DNA of 64,000 bases from Escarpia spicata (lineage: Eukaryota; Annelida; Polychaeta; Sabellida; Siboglinidae): contig CAXEFP010000001.1 of assembly GCA_963995525.1 (NCBI GenBank), positions 434,001-498,000 on the forward strand, written 5' to 3'. A model generated the notes under the pieces. That model saw only the letters and a list, made by a program, of their open reading frames with translations. It ran no database searches and had not been told where the DNA came from. This document shows, piece by piece, positions 23,834 to 36,634 of the stretch (its first letter is position 1; each line of letters starts with the position of its first letter). The position numbers and the translations under genes were made by a program.

Positions 23834-24610
23834 ATGTTAGTATAGTAGTAGTATATTAGTGTAGTAGTATTATTGTAGTATAGTAGTATTATAGTAGTAG
23901 GATAGTAGTAGCATAGTAGTATAGTAGCATAGTAGTATAGTATTATAGTAGTATAGTAATATAGTAGTATAATAGTATGGTAGCATAGTAGTATAGTAGG
24001 ATGGAGGAGCCATGTTATGTTGGAGTTGGAGTGTGTAGGATGGAGGAGCCATGTTATGTTGGAGTTGGAGAGTGCAGTATGGAGGAGCAATGCTATGTTG
24101 GTGTATAGTAGTATAGTAGTATAGTAGTATAGTAGTATAGTAGTACAGTAGTATAGTAGTATAGTAGGATAGTAGTATAGTAGGATAGTAGTATAGTAGG
24201 ATAGTAGTATAGTAGGATAGTAGTATAGTAGGATAGTAGTATAGTAGGATAGTAGTATAGTAGTATAGTAGTATAGTAAGATAGTAGTATAGTAGGATAG
24301 TAGTATAATAGGATAGTAGTATAGTAGTATAGTAGGATAGTAGTATAGTAGGATAGTAGTATAGTAGGATAGTAGTATAGTAGTATAGTAGGATAGTAGT
24401 ATAGTAGGATAGTAGTATAGTAGGATAGTAGTATAGTAGGATAGTAGTATAGTAGGATAGTAGTATAGTAGTATAGTAGTATAGTAGGATAGTAGTATAG
24501 TAGTATAGTAGGATAGTAGTATAGTAGTATAGTAGTATAGTAGTATAGTAGGATAGTAGGATAGTAGTATAGTAGTATAGTAGTATAGTAGGATAGTAGT
24601 ATAGTAGTGT
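23834..24610 (+). repeat. c-linker, h block and E tract
   Basis: T 23834-23997, h 23998-24104, E 24105-24610. Copy 2 of the large duplication starts in the h block. Confidence 0.9.
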
Positions 24611-25185
24611 AGGATGGAGGAGCCATGTTATGTTGGATTTGGAAAGTGTAGGTTGGAGGAGCCATGCTATGTTGGAGTTGGAGAGTGTAGGAAGGATAAG
24701 CCATGTTATGTTGAAGTTGGAGAGTGTGGGATGGAGGAGTCATGCTGTGTTGGAGTTGGAGAGTGTAGTATGGAGGAACCATGTTATGTTGGAGTTGGAG
24801 AGTGTAGGATGGAGGAGCCATGTTATTTTGGAGTTGGAGAGTGCAGTATGGAGGAGCCATGCTATGTTGGAGTTGGAGAGTGTAGGATGGAGAAGCCATG
24901 TTATGTTGAAGTTGGAGAGTGTGGGATGAAGGAGTCATGCTGTGTTGGAGTTGGAGAGTGTAGGATGGAGGAACCATGTTATGTTGGAGTTGGAGAGTGT
25001 AGGATGGAGGAGCCATGTTATTTTGGAGTTGGAGAGTGCAGTATGGAGGAGCCATGCTATGTTGGAGTTGGAGAGTGTAGGATGGAGAAGCCATGTTATG
25101 TTGGAGTTGGAGTGTGTAGGATGGAGGAGCCATGTTATGTTGGAGTTGGAGAGTGCAGTATGGAGGAGCAATGCTATGTTGGTGT
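24611..25185 (+). repeat. 39-mer block H575
   Basis: Partner of 511-1085 with the same translation. Two cycles, gatgaagg change and fused h tail. Confidence 0.95.
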
Positions 25186-25307
25186 ATAGTAGTATAGTAG
25201 TATAGTAGTATAGTAGTATAGTAGTACAGTAGTATAGTAGTATAGTAGGATAGTAGTATAGTAGGATAGTAGTATAGTAGGATAGTAGGATAGTAGTATA
25301 GTAGTGT
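25186..25307 (+). repeat. E tract, 122 bp
   Basis: Partner of 1086-1207. Confidence 0.93.
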
Positions 25308-25661
25308 AGGATGGAGGAGCCATGTTATGTTGGATTTGGAAAGTGTAGGTTGGAGGAGCCATGCTATGTTGGAGTTGGAGAGTGTAGGAAGGATAAGCCA
25401 TGTTATGTTGAAGTTGGAGAGTGTGGGATGGAGGAGTCATGCTGTGTTGGAGTTGGAGAGTGTAGGATGGAGGAACCATGTTATGTTGGAGTTGGAGTGT
25501 GTAGGATGGAGGAGCCATGTTATTTTGGAGTTGGAGAGTGCAGTATGGAGGAGCCATGCTATGTTGGAGTTGGAGAGTGTAGGATGGAGAAGCCATGTTA
25601 TGTTGAAGTTGGAGAGTGTGGGATGGAGGAGTCATGCTGTGTTGGAGTTGGAGAGTGTAGG
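25308..25661 (+). repeat. 39-mer block H354a
   Basis: Partner of 1208-1561 with the gagtgtgtagg fifth unit. Confidence 0.95.
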
Positions 25662-26414
25662 ATTTTAGTAGAGTAGTAGTATATTAGTGTTATAGTATTA
25701 TAGTAGTATAATAGTAGTATAGTAGTAGGATAGTAGTAGCATAGTAGTATAGTAGCATAGTAGTATAGTAATATAGAAGTATAGTAGTATAATAGTATAG
25801 TAGCATAGTAGTATAGTTGGATGGAGGAGCCATGTTATGTTGGAGTTGGAGTGTGTAGGATGGAGGAGCCATGTTATGTTGGAGTTGGAGAGTGCAGTAT
25901 GGAGGAGCAATGCTATGTTGGTGTATAGTAGTATAGTAGTATAGTAGTATAGTAGTATAGTAGGATAGTAGGATAGTAGTATAGTAGTATAGTAGTATAG
26001 TAGGATAGTAGTATAGTAGGATAGTAGAATAGTAGGATAGTAGTATAGAAGGATAGTAGTATAGTAGGATAGTAGTATAGTAGGATAGTAGTATAGTAGT
26101 ATAGTAAGATAGTAGTATAGTAGGATAGTAGTATAATAGGATAGTAGTATAGTAGTATAGTAGGATAGTAGTATAGTAGGATAGTAGTATAGTAGGATAG
26201 TAGTATAGTAGTATAGTAGGATAGTAGTATAGTAGGATAGTAGTATAGTAGGATAGTAGTATAGTAGGATAGTAGTATAGTAGTATAGTAGTATAGTAGG
26301 ATAGTAGTATAGTAGTATAGTAGGATAGTAGTATAGTAGTATAGTAGTATAGTAGTATAGTAGGATAGTAGGATAGTAGAATAGTAGTATAGTAGGATAG
26401 TAGTATAGTAGTGT
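25662..26414 (+). repeat. a-linker, h block and E tract
   Basis: T 25662-25818 keeps the attagtgttatag variant of the 1562 linker; h 25819-25924; E 25925-26414, 490 bp as in its partner, with an extra gaatag near 26379. Confidence 0.9.
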
Positions 26415-26989
26415 AGGATGGAGGAGCCATGTTATGTTGGATTTGGAAAGTGTAGGTTGGAGGAGCCATGCTATGTTGGAGTTGGAGAGTGAAGGAAGGA
26501 TAAGCCATGTTATGTTGAAGTTGGAGAGTGTGGGATGGAGGAGTCATGCTGTGTTGGAGTTGGAGAGTGTAGTATGGAGGAACCATGTTATGTTGGAGTT
26601 GGAGAGTGTAGGATGGAGGAGCCATGTTATTTTGGAGTTGGAGAGTGCAGTATGGAGGAGCCATGCTATGTTGGAGTTGGAGAGTGTAGGATGGAGAAGC
26701 CATGTTATGTTGAAGTTGGAGAGTGTGGGATGAAGGAGTCATGCTGTGTTGGAGTTGGAGAGTGTAGGATGGAGGAACCATGTTATGTTGGAGTTGGAGA
26801 GTGTAGGATGGAGGAGCCATGTTATTTTGGAGTTGGAGAGTGCAGTATGGAGGAGCCATGCTATGTTGGAGTTGGAGAGTGTAGGATGGAGAAGCCATGT
26901 TATGTTGGAGTTGGAGTGTGTAGGATGGAGGAGCCATGTTATGTTGGAGTTGGAGAGTGCAGTATGGAGGAGCAATGCTATGTTGGTGT
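26415..26989 (+). repeat. 39-mer block H575
   Basis: Partner of 2315-2889 with the same tga-making change near 26490. Confidence 0.95.
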
Positions 26990-27095
26990 ATAGTAGTATA
27001 GTAGTATAGTAGTATAGTAGTACAGTAGTATAGTAGTATAGTAGGATAGTAGTATAGTAGGATAGTAGTATAGTAGGATAGTAGTATAGTAGTGT
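26990..27095 (+). repeat. E tract, 106 bp
   Basis: One 8-mer shorter than its partner at 2890. Confidence 0.93.
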
Positions 27096-27449
27096 AGGAT
27101 GGAGGAGCCATGTTATGTTGGATTTGGAAAGTGTAGGTTGGAGGAGCCATGCTATGTTGGAGTTGGAGAGTGTAGGAAGGATAAGCCATGTTATGTTGAA
27201 GTTGGAGAGTGTGGGATGGAGGAGTCATGCTGTGTTGGAGTTGGAGAGTGTAGGATGGAGGAACCATGTTATGTTGGAGTTGGAGTGTGTAGGATGGAGG
27301 AGCCATGTTATTTTGGAGTTGGAGAGTGCAGTATGGAGGAGCCATGCTATGTTGGAGTTGGAGAGTGTAGGATGGAGAAGCCATGTTATGTTGAAGTTGG
27401 AGAGTGTGGGATGGAGGAGTCATGCTGTGTTGGAGTTGGAGAGTGTAGG
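27096..27449 (+). repeat. 39-mer block H354a
   Basis: Partner of 3004-3357. Confidence 0.95.
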
Positions 27450-28002
27450 ATTTTAGTAGAGTAGTAGTATATTAGTGTAATAGTATTATAGTAGTATAAT
27501 AGTAGTATAGTAGTAGGATAGTAGTAGCATAGTAGTATAGTAGCATAGTAGTATAGTAATATAGAAGTATAGTAGTATAATAGTATAGTAGCATAGTAGT
27601 ATAGTTGGATGGAGGAGCCATGTTATGTTGGAGTTGGAGTGTGTAGGATGGAGGAGCCATGTTATGTTGGAGTTGGAGAGTGCAGTATGGAGGAGCAATG
27701 CTATGTTGGTGTATAGTAGTATAGTAGTATAGTAGTATAGTAGTATAGTAGGATAGTAGTATAGTAGGATAGTAGAATAGTAGGATAGTAGTATAGAAGG
27801 ATAGTAGTATAGTAGGATAGTAGTATAGTAGGATAGTAGTATAGTAGGATAGTAGTATAGTAGGATTGTAGTATAGTAGGATAATAGTATAGTATTATAG
27901 TATTATAGTATTATAGTAGTATAGTAGGATAGTAGTATAGTAGGATAGTAGTATAATAGGATAGTAGTATAGTAGTATAGTAGGATAGTAGTATAGTAGT
28001 GT
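27450..28002 (+). repeat. a-linker, h block and E tract
   Basis: T 27450-27606, h 27607-27712, E 27713-28002. The E part is 40 bp (five units) shorter than at 3621. Confidence 0.9.
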
Positions 28003-28360
28003 AGGATGGAGTAGCCATGTTATGTTGGATTTGGAAAGTGTAGGTTGGAGGAGCCATGCTATGTTGGAGTTGGAGAGTGTAGGAAGGATAAGCCATGTTA
28101 TGTTGAAGTTGGAGAGTGTGGGATGGAGGAGTCATGCTGTGTTGGAGTTGGAGAGTGTAGGATGGAGGAACCATGTTATGTTGGAGTTGGAGAGTGTAGG
28201 ATGGAGGAGCCATGTTATTTTGGAGTTGGAGAGTGCAGTATGGAGGAGCCATGCTATGTTGGAGTTGGAGAGTGTGGGATGGAGGAGCCATGCTGTGTTG
28301 GAGTTGGAGAGTGTAGGATGGAGGAGCCAGGCTATGTTGGGGTTGGAGTGTGTAGGATGG
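28003..28360 (+). repeat. 39-mer block H358 (gagtagcc start)
   Basis: Partner of 3951-4308. Confidence 0.95.
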
Positions 28361-29476
28361 TATTATAGTATTATAGTATTATAATATAGTAGTATAGTAG
28401 TATTGTAGGATGGAGGAGCCGTGTTATGTTGGAGTTGGAGAGTGTAGGATGGAGGAGCCATGTTATGTTGGAGTTGGAGAGTGCAGTATGGAGGAGCAAT
28501 GCTATGTTGGTGTATAGTAGTATAGTAGTATAGTAGTATAGTAGTATAGTAGGATAGTATTATTGTAGTATAGTAGTAGTATAGTAGTAGGATAGTAGTA
28601 GCATAGTAGTATAGTAGCATGGTAGTATAGTATTATAGTAGTATAGTAATATAGTAGTATAATAGTATCGTAGCATAGTAGTATAGTAGGATGGAGGAGC
28701 CATGTTATGTTGGAGTTGGAGTGTGTAGGATGGAGGAGCCATGTTATGTTGGAGTTGGAGAGTGCAGTATGGAGGAGCAATGCTATGTTGGTGTATAGTA
28801 GTATAGTAGTATAGTAGTATAGTAGTATAGTAGTATAGTGGTATAGTAGGATAGTAGTATAGTAGGATAGTAGTATAGTAGGATAGTAGTATAGTAGGAT
28901 AGTAGTATAGTAGGATAGTAGTATAGTAGGATAGTAGTATAGTAGGATAGTAGTATAGTAGGATAGTAGTATAGTAGGATAGTAGTATAGTAGGATAGTA
29001 GTATAGTAGTATAGTAGTATAGTAGGATAGTAGTATAGTAGGATAGTAGTATAGTAGGATAGTAGTATAGTAGGATAGTAGTATAGTATGATAGTAGTAT
29101 AGTAGGATAGTAGTATAGTAGGATAGTAGTATAGTAGGATAGTAGTATAGTAGTATAGTAGGATAGTAGTATAGTAGGATAGTAGTATAGTAGGATAGTA
29201 GTATAGTAGGATAGTAGTATAGTAGGATAGTAGTATAGTAGGATAGTAGTATAGTAAGATAGTAGTATAGTAGGATAGTAGTATAGTAGGATAGTAGTAT
29301 AGTAGGATAGTAGTATAGTAGGATAGTAGTATAGTAGGATAGTAGTATAGTAGTATAGTAGGATAGTAGTATAGTAGTATAGTAGTACAGTAGTATAGTA
29401 GTATAGTAGTATCGTAGTATAGTAGGATAGTAGGATAGTAGTATAGTAGTATAGTAGGATAGTAGTATAGTAGTGT
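28361..29476 (+). repeat. U, n, T, h and long E tract
   Basis: U 28361-28406, n 28407-28513, T 28514-28687 with tatcgtag near 28667 as in 4607, h 28688-28794, E 28795-29476 with atgatag near 29088. Confidence 0.9.
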
Positions 29477-30246
29477 AGGATGGAGGAGCCATGTTATGTT
29501 GGATTTGGAAAGTGTAGGTTGGAGGAGCCATGCTATGTTTGAGTTGGAGAGTGTAGGAAGGATAAGCCATGTTATGTTGAAGTTGGAGAGTGTGGGATGG
29601 AGGAGTCATGCTGTGTTGGAGTTGGAGAGTGTAGTATGGAGGAACCATGTTATGTTGGAGTTGGAGAGTGTAGGATGGAGGAGCCATGTAATTTTGGAGT
29701 TGGAGAGTGCAGTATGGAGGAGCCATGCTATGATGGAGTTGGAGATTGTAGGATGGAGAAGCCATGTTATGTTGAAGTTGGAGAGTGTGGGATGGAGGAG
29801 TCATGCTGTGTTGGAGTTGGAGAGTGTAGGATGGAGGAACCATGTTATGTTGGAGTTGGAGAGTGTAGGATGGAGGAGCCATGTTATTTTGGAGTTGGAG
29901 AGTGCAGTATGGAGGAGCCATGCTATGTTGGATTTGGAGAGTGTAGGATGGAGAAGCCATGTTATGTTGAAGTTGGAGAGTGTGGGATGGAGGAGTCATG
30001 CTGTGTTGGAGTTGGAGAGTGTAGGATGGAGGAACCATGTTATGTTGGAGTTGGAGAGTGTAGGATGGAGGAGCCATGTTATTTTGGAGTTGGAGAGTGC
30101 AGTATGGAGGAGCCATGCTATGTTGGATTTGGAGAGTGTAGGATGGAGAAGCCATGTTATTTTGGAGTTGGAGTGTGTAGGATGGAGGAGCCATGTTATG
30201 TTGGAGTTGGAGAGTGCAGTATGGAGGAGCAATGCTATGTTGGTGT
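29477..30246 (+). repeat. 39-mer block H770
   Basis: Partner of 5441-6210. The last cycle has two added changes, gttggatttgg near 30122 and gttattttgg near 30157, which copy variants of neighbouring units and so look like conversion within the block. Confidence 0.95.
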
Positions 30247-30368
30247 ATAGTAGTATAGTAGTATAGTAGTATAGTAGTATAGTAGTACAGTAGTATAGTA
30301 GTATAGTAGGATAGTAGTATAGTAGGATAGTAGTATAGTAGGATAGTAGGATAGTAGTATAGTAGTGT
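30247..30368 (+). repeat. E tract, 122 bp
   Basis: Partner of 6211-6332. Confidence 0.93.
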
Positions 30369-30722
30369 AGGAAGGAGGAGCCATGTTATGTTGGATTTGG
30401 AAAGTGTAGGTTGGAGGAGCCATGCTATGTTGGAGTTGGAGAGTGTAGGAAGGATAAGCCATGTTATGTTGAAGTTGGAGAGTGTGGGATGGAGGAGTCA
30501 TGCTGTGTTGGAGTTGGAGAGTGTAGGATGGAGGAACCATGTTATGTTGGAGTTGGAGTGTGTAGGATGGAGGAGCCATGTTATTTTGGAGTTGGAGAGT
30601 GCAGTATGGAGGAGCCATGCTATGTTGGAGTTGGAGAGTGTAGGATGGAGAAGCCATGTTATGTTGAAGTTGGAGAGTGTGGGATGGAGGAGTCATGCTG
30701 TGTTGGAGTTGGAGAGTGTAGG
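30369..30722 (+). repeat. 39-mer block H354a
   Basis: Nine units where the partner at 6333 has four. The first unit reads aggaaggag, losing the atg that begins other blocks. Confidence 0.95.
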
Positions 30723-31307
30723 ATTTTAGTAGAGTAGTAGTATATTAGTGTAATAGTATTATAGTAGTATAATAGTAGTATAGTAGTAGGATAGTAGTAG
30801 CATAGTAGTATAGTAGCATAGTAGTATAGTAATATAGAAGTATAGTAGTATAATAGTATAGTAGCATAGTAGTATAGTTGGATGGAGGAGCCATGTTATG
30901 TTGGAGTTGGAGTGTGTAGGATGGAGGAGCCATGTTATGTTGGAGTTGGAGAGTGCAGTATGGAGGAGCAATGCTATGTTGGTGTATAGTAGTATAGTAG
31001 TATAGTAGTATAGTAGGATAGTAGGATAGTAGTATAGTAGTATAGTAGTATAGTAGGATAGTAGTATAGTAGGATAGTAGAATAGTAGGATAGTAGTATA
31101 GAAGGATAGTAGTATAGTAGGATAGTAGTATAGTAGGATAGTAGTATAGTAGGATAGTAGTATAGTAGGATTGTAGTATAGTAGGATAATAGTATAGTAT
31201 TATAGTATTATAGTATTATAGTATTATAGTAGTATAGTAGTATAGTAGGATAGTAGTATAGTAGGATAGTAGTATAGTAGTATAGTAGGATAGTAGTATA
31301 GTAGTGT
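30723..31307 (+). repeat. a-linker, h block and E tract
   Basis: T 30723-30879, h 30880-30985, E 30986-31307 with gaatag, agaagg, ggattg and a run of tagtatta units near 31197. Confidence 0.9.
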
Positions 31308-31665
31308 AGGATGGAGTAGCCATGTTATGTTGGATTTGGAAAGTGTAGGTTGGAGGAGCCATGCTATGTTGGAGTTGGAGAGTGTAGGAAGGATAAGCCA
31401 TGTTATGTTGAAGTTGGAGAGTGTGGGATGGAGGAGTCATGCTGTGTTGGAGTTGGAGAGTGTAGGATGGAGGAACCATGTTATGTTGGAGTTGGAGAGT
31501 GTAGGATGGAGGAGCCATGTTATTTTGGAGTTGGAGAGTGCAGTATGGAGGAGCCATGCTATGTTGGAGTTGGAGAGTGTGGGATGGAGGAGCCATGCTG
31601 TGTTGGAGTTGGAGAGTGTAGGATGGAGGAGCCAGGCTATGTTGGGGTTGGAGTGTGTAGGATGG
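31308..31665 (+). repeat. 39-mer block H358 (gagtagcc start)
   Basis: Partner of 7085-7442. Confidence 0.95.
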
Positions 31666-32949
31666 TATTATAGTATTATAGTATTATAATATAGTAGTAT
31701 AGTAGTATTGTAGGATGGAGGAGCCGTGTTATGTTGGAGTTGGAGAGTGTAGGATGGAGGAGCCATGTTATGTTGGAGTTGGAGAGTGCAGTATGGAGGA
31801 GCAATGCTATGTTGGTGTATAGTAGTATAGTAGTATAGTAGTATAGTAGTATAGTAGGATAGTATTATTGTAGTATAGTAGTAGTATAGTAGTAGGATAG
31901 TAGTAGCATAGTAGTATAGTAGCATGGTAGTATAGTATTATAGTAGTATAGTAATATAGTAGTATAATAGTATGGTAGCATAGTAGTATAGTAGGATGGA
32001 GGAGCCATGTTATGTTGGAGTTGGAGTGTGTAGGATGGAGGAGCCATGTTATGTTGGAGTTGGAGAGTGCAGTATGGAGGAGCAATACTATGTTGGTGTA
32101 TAGTAGTATAGTAGTATAGTAGTATAGTAGTATAGTAGTATAGTAGTATAGTAGTATAGTGGTATAGTAGGATAGTAGTATAGTAGGATAGTAGTATAGT
32201 AGGATAGTAGTATAGTAGGATAGTAGTATAGTAGGATAGTAGTATAGTAGGATAGTAGTATAGTAGGATAGTAGTATAGTAGGATAGTAGTATAGTAGGA
32301 TAGTAGTATAGTAGGATAGTAGTATAGTAGGATAGTAGTATAGTAGTATAGTAGTATAGTAGGATAGTAGTATAGTAGGATAGTAGTATAGTAGGATAGT
32401 AGTATAGTAGGATAGTAGTATAGTAGGATAGTAGTATAGTAGGATAGTAGTATAGTAGGATAGTAGTATAGTAGGATAGTAGTATAGTAGGATAGTAGTA
32501 TAGTAGGATAGTAGTATAGTAGTATAGTAAGATAGTAGTATAGTAGGATAGTAGTATAATAGGATAGTAGTATAGTAGGATAGTAGTATAGTAGGATAGT
32601 AGTATAGTAGGATAGTAGTATAGTAGGATAGTAGTATAGTAGTATAGTAGGATAGTAGTATAGTAGGATAGTAGTATAGTAGGATAGTAGTATAGTAGGA
32701 TAGTAGTATAGTAGGATAGTAGTATAGTAGTATAGTAGGATAGTAGTATAGTAGTATAGTAGTACAGTAGTATAGTAGTATAGTAGTATCGTAGTATAGT
32801 AGGATAGTAGGATAGTAGTATAGTAGTATAGTAGGATAGTAGTATAGTAGTATAGTAGTATAGTAGTACAGTAGTATAGTAGTATAGTAGGATAGTAGTA
32901 TAGTAGGATAGTAGTATAGTAGGATAGTAGGATAGTAGTATAGTAGTGT
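31666..32949 (+). repeat. U, n, T, h and longest E tract
   Basis: U 31666-31711, n 31712-31818, T 31819-31992, h 31993-32099 with gcaatactatg, E 32100-32949. At 850 bp the E part is the longest uninterrupted 8-mer run in the window. Confidence 0.9.
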
Positions 32950-33303
32950 AGGATGGAGGAGCCATGTTATGTTGGATTTGGAAAGTGTAGGTTGGAGGAG
33001 CCATGCTATGTTGGAGTTGGAGAGTGTAGGAAGGATAAGCCATGTTATGTTGAAGTTGGAGAGTGTGGGATGGAGGAGTCATGCTGTGTTGGAGTTGGAG
33101 AGTGTAGGATGGAGGAACCATGTTATGTTGGAGTTGGAGAGTGTAGGATGGAGGAGCCATGTTATTTTGGAGTTGGAGAGTGCAGTATGGAGGAGCCATG
33201 CTATGTTGGAGTTGGAGAGTGTAGGATGGAGAAGCCATGTTATGTTGAAGTTGGAGAGTGTGGGATGGAGGAGTCATGCTGTGTTGGAGTTGGAGAGTGT
33301 AGG
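32950..33303 (+). repeat. 39-mer block H354b
   Basis: Partner of 8703-9056 with the usual catgctatg. Confidence 0.95.
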
Positions 33304-33864
33304 ATTTTAGTATAGTAGTAGTATATTAGTGTGGTAGTATTATAGTAGTATAATAGTAGTATAGTAGTAGGATAGTAGTAGCATAGTAGTATAGTAGCAT
33401 AGTAGTATAGTATTATAGTAGTATAGTAGTATAATAGTATGGTAGCATAGTAGTATAGTAGGATGGAGGAGCCATGTTATGTTGGAGTTGGAGTGTGTAG
33501 GATGGAGGAGCCATGTTATGTTGGAGTTGGAGAGTGCAGTATGGAGGAGCAATGCTATGTTGGTGTATAGTAGTATAGTAGTATAGTAGTATAGTAGGAT
33601 AGTAGTATAGTAGTATAGTAGTATAGTAGGATAGTAGTATAGTAGGATAGTAGTATAGTAGGATAGTAGTATAGTAGGATAGTAGTATAGTAGGATAGTA
33701 GTATAGTAGGATAGTAGTATAGTAGGATAGTAGTATAGTAGGATAGTAGTATAGTAGGATAGTATTATAGTATTATAGTATTATAGTAGTATAGTAGGAT
33801 AGTAGGATAGTAGCATAGTAGGATAGTAGTATAGTAGTATAGTAGGATAGTAGTATAGTAGTGT
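33304..33864 (+). repeat. b-linker, h block and E tract
   Basis: T 33304-33459 (attagtgtggtag variant), h 33460-33566, E 33567-33864. One tagcatag variant near 33812. Confidence 0.9.
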
Positions 33865-34144
33865 AGGATGGAGGAGCCATGTTATGTTGGATTTGGAAAG
33901 TGTAGGTTGGAGGAGCCATGCTATGTTGGAGTTGGAGAGTGTAGGAAGGATAAGCCATGTTATGTTGAAGTTGGAGAGTGTGGGATGGAGGAGTCATGCT
34001 GTGTTGGAGTTGGAGAGTGTAGGATGGAGGAACCATGTTATGTTGGAGTTGGAGAGTGTAGGATGGAGGAGCCATGTTATTTTGGAGTTGGAGAGTGCAG
34101 TATGGAGGAGCCATGCTATGTTGGAGTTGGAGTGTGTAGGATGG
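33865..34144 (+). repeat. 39-mer block H280
   Basis: Partner of 9610-9889; same two-unit deficit. Confidence 0.95.
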
Positions 34145-35300
34145 TATTATAGTATTATAGTATTATAATATAGTAGTATAGTAGTATTGTAGGATGGAGG
34201 AGCCGTGTTATGTTGGAGTTGGAGAGTGTAGGATGGAGGAGCCATGTTATGTTGGAGTTGGAGAGTGCAGTATGGAGGAGCAATGCTATGTTGGTGTATA
34301 GTAGTATAGTAGTATAGTAGTATAGTAGTATAGTAGTATAGTAGGATAGTATTATTGTAGTATAGTAGTAGTATAGTAGTAGGATAGTAGTAGCATAGTA
34401 GTATAGTAGCATGGTAGTATAGTATTATAGTAGTATAGTAATATAGTAGTATAATAGTATGGTAGCATAGTAGTATAGTAGGATGGAGGAGCCATGTTAT
34501 GTTGGAGTTGGAGTGTGTAGGATGGAGGAGCCATGTTATGTTGGAGTTGGAGAGTGCAGTATGGAGGAGCAATGCTATGTTGGTGTATAGTAGTATAGTA
34601 GTATAGTAGTATAGTAGTATAGTAGTATAGTAGTATAGTGGTATAGTAGGATAGTAGTATAGTAGGATAGTAGTATAGTAGGATAGTAGTATAGTAGGAT
34701 AGTAGTATAGTAGGATAGTAGTATAGTAGGATAGTAGTATAGTAGGATAGTAGTATAGTAGGATAGTAGTATAGTAGGATAGTAGTATAGTAGGATAGTA
34801 GTATAGTAGGATAGTAGTATAGTAGTATAGTAGTATAGTAGTATAGTAGTATAGTAGTATAGTAGGATAGTAGTATAGTAGGATAGTAGTATAGTAGGAT
34901 AGTAGTATAGTAGGATAGTAGTATAGTAGGATAGTAGTATAGTAGGATAGTAGTATAGTAGGATAGTAGTATAGTAGTATAGTAGGATAGTAGTAGAGTA
35001 GGATAGTAGTATAATAGGATAGTAGTATAGTAGGATAGTAGTATAGTAGGATAGTAGTATAGTAGGATAGTAGTATAGTAGGATAGTAGTATAGTAGTAT
35101 AGTAGGATAGTAGTATAGTAGGATAGTAGTATAGTAGGATAGTAGTATAGTAGGATAGTAGTATAGTAGGATAGTAGTATAGTAGTATAGTAGGATAGTA
35201 GTATAGTAGTACAGTAGTATAGTAGTATAGTAGTATCGTAGTATAGTAGGATAGTAGGATAGTAGTATAGTAGTATAGTAGGATAGTAGTATAGTAGTGT
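34145..35300 (+). repeat. U, n, T, h and long E tract
   Basis: U 34145-34190 is the full 46 bp, n 34191-34297, T 34298-34479, h 34480-34586, E 34587-35300. The ataata mark is kept near 35011 but taagat is not; a private tagtagagtag is near 34990. Confidence 0.9.
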
Positions 35301-35849
35301 AGGATGGAGGAGCCATGTTATGTTGGATTTGGAAAGTGTAGGTTGGAGGAGCCATGCTATGTTTGAGTTGGAGAGTGTAGGAAGGATAAGCCATGTTATG
35401 TTGAAGTTGGAGAGTGTGGGATGGAGGAGTCATGCTGTGTTGGAGTTGGAGAGTGTAGTATGGAGGAACCATGTTATGTTGGAGTTGGAGAGTGTAGGAT
35501 GGAGGAGCCATGTAATTTTGGAGTTGGAGAGTGCAGTATGGAGGAGCCATGCTATGATGGAGTTGGAGAGTGTAGGATGGAGAAGCCATGTTATGTTGAA
35601 GTTGGAGAGTGTGGGATGGAGGAGTCATGCTGTGTTGGAGTTGGAGAGTGTAGGATGGAGGAACCATGTTATGTTGGAGTTGGAGAGTGTAGGATGGAGG
35701 AGCCATGTTATTTTGGAGTTGGAGAGTGCAGTATGGAGGAGCCATGCTATGTTGGAGTTGGAGAGTGTAGGATGGAGAAGCCATGTTATGTTGAAGTTGG
35801 AGAGTGTGGGATGGAGGAGTCATGCTGTGTTGGAGTTGGAGAGTGTAGG
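35301..35849 (+). repeat. 39-mer block H549b
   Basis: Partner of 11054-11602. gctatgatgg occurs once here, twice in the partner. Confidence 0.95.
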
Positions 35850-36634
35850 ATTTTAGTATAGTAGTAGTATATTAGTGTAGTAGTATTATAGTAGTATAAT
35901 AGTAGTATAGTAGTAGGATAGTAGTAGCATAGTAGTATAGTAGCATAGTAGTATAGTATTATAGTAGTATAGTGGTATAGTAGGATAGTAGTATAGTAGT
36001 ATAGTAGGGTAGTAGTATAGTAGGATAGTAGTATAGTAGTATAGTAGTATAGTGGTATAGTAGGATAGTAGTATAGTAGTATAGTAGTATAGTAGGATAG
36101 TAGTATAGTAGGATAGTAGTATAGTAGGATATTAGTATAGTAGGATAGTAGTATAGTATGATAGTAGTATAGTAGGATAGTAGTATAGTAGGATAGTAGT
36201 ATAGTAGGATAGTAGTATAGTAGGATAGTAGTATAGTAGTATAGTAGGATAGTAGTATAGTAGGATAGTAGTATAGTAGGATAGTAGTATAGTAGGATAG
36301 TAGGATAGTAGTATAGTAGGATAGTAGTATAGTAGGATAGTAGTATAGTAGTATAGTAAGATAGTAGTATAGTAGGATAGTAGTATAATAGGATAGTAGT
36401 ATAGTAGGATAGTAGGATAGTAGTATAGTAGGATAGTAGTATAGTAGTATAGTAGGATAGTAGTATAGTAGGATAGTAGTATAGTAGGATAGTAGTATAG
36501 TAGGATAGTAGTATAGTAGGATAGTAGTATAGTAGTATAGTAGGATAGTAGTATAGTAGTATAGTAGTATAGTAGTATAGTAGGAAAGTAGGATAGTAGT
36601 ATAGTAGTATAGTAGGATAGTAGTATAGTAGTGT
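35850..36634 (+). repeat. b-linker passing directly into E tract (no h block)
   Basis: Partner of 11603-12427, 40 bp shorter. Keeps tagtggtatag, tagtagggtag, gatattag and gaaagtag marks. Confidence 0.88.

Larger units (their letters stand above)
22045..24602. repeat. 1279-bp tandem duplication (two H510c modules)
   Basis: H510c blocks at 22045 and 23324, each followed by a 164-bp c-type linker, a 107-bp h block and an E tract. The first begins with gtgatgttgg and the second with gttatgttgg and a gatgaagg change, so the copies have diverged or exchanged segments. Confidence 0.8.

Noticed and set aside
25690..27423. 577-codon minus-strand frame with TTILLYYY and LQLQHN-like repeats, and others of 300-560 codons
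   Set aside because: The reverse complement of the 8-mer has no stop in any frame, since 8 is not a multiple of three and all frames read the same 24-bp cycle. Such frames arise in any orientation-matched tract and change register with each 8-bp indel.
31993..32949. RNA gene or hairpin-rich regulatory region in the longest E tract
   Set aside because: The strand lacks C and so cannot form G-C paired stems; no inverted repeats are present.
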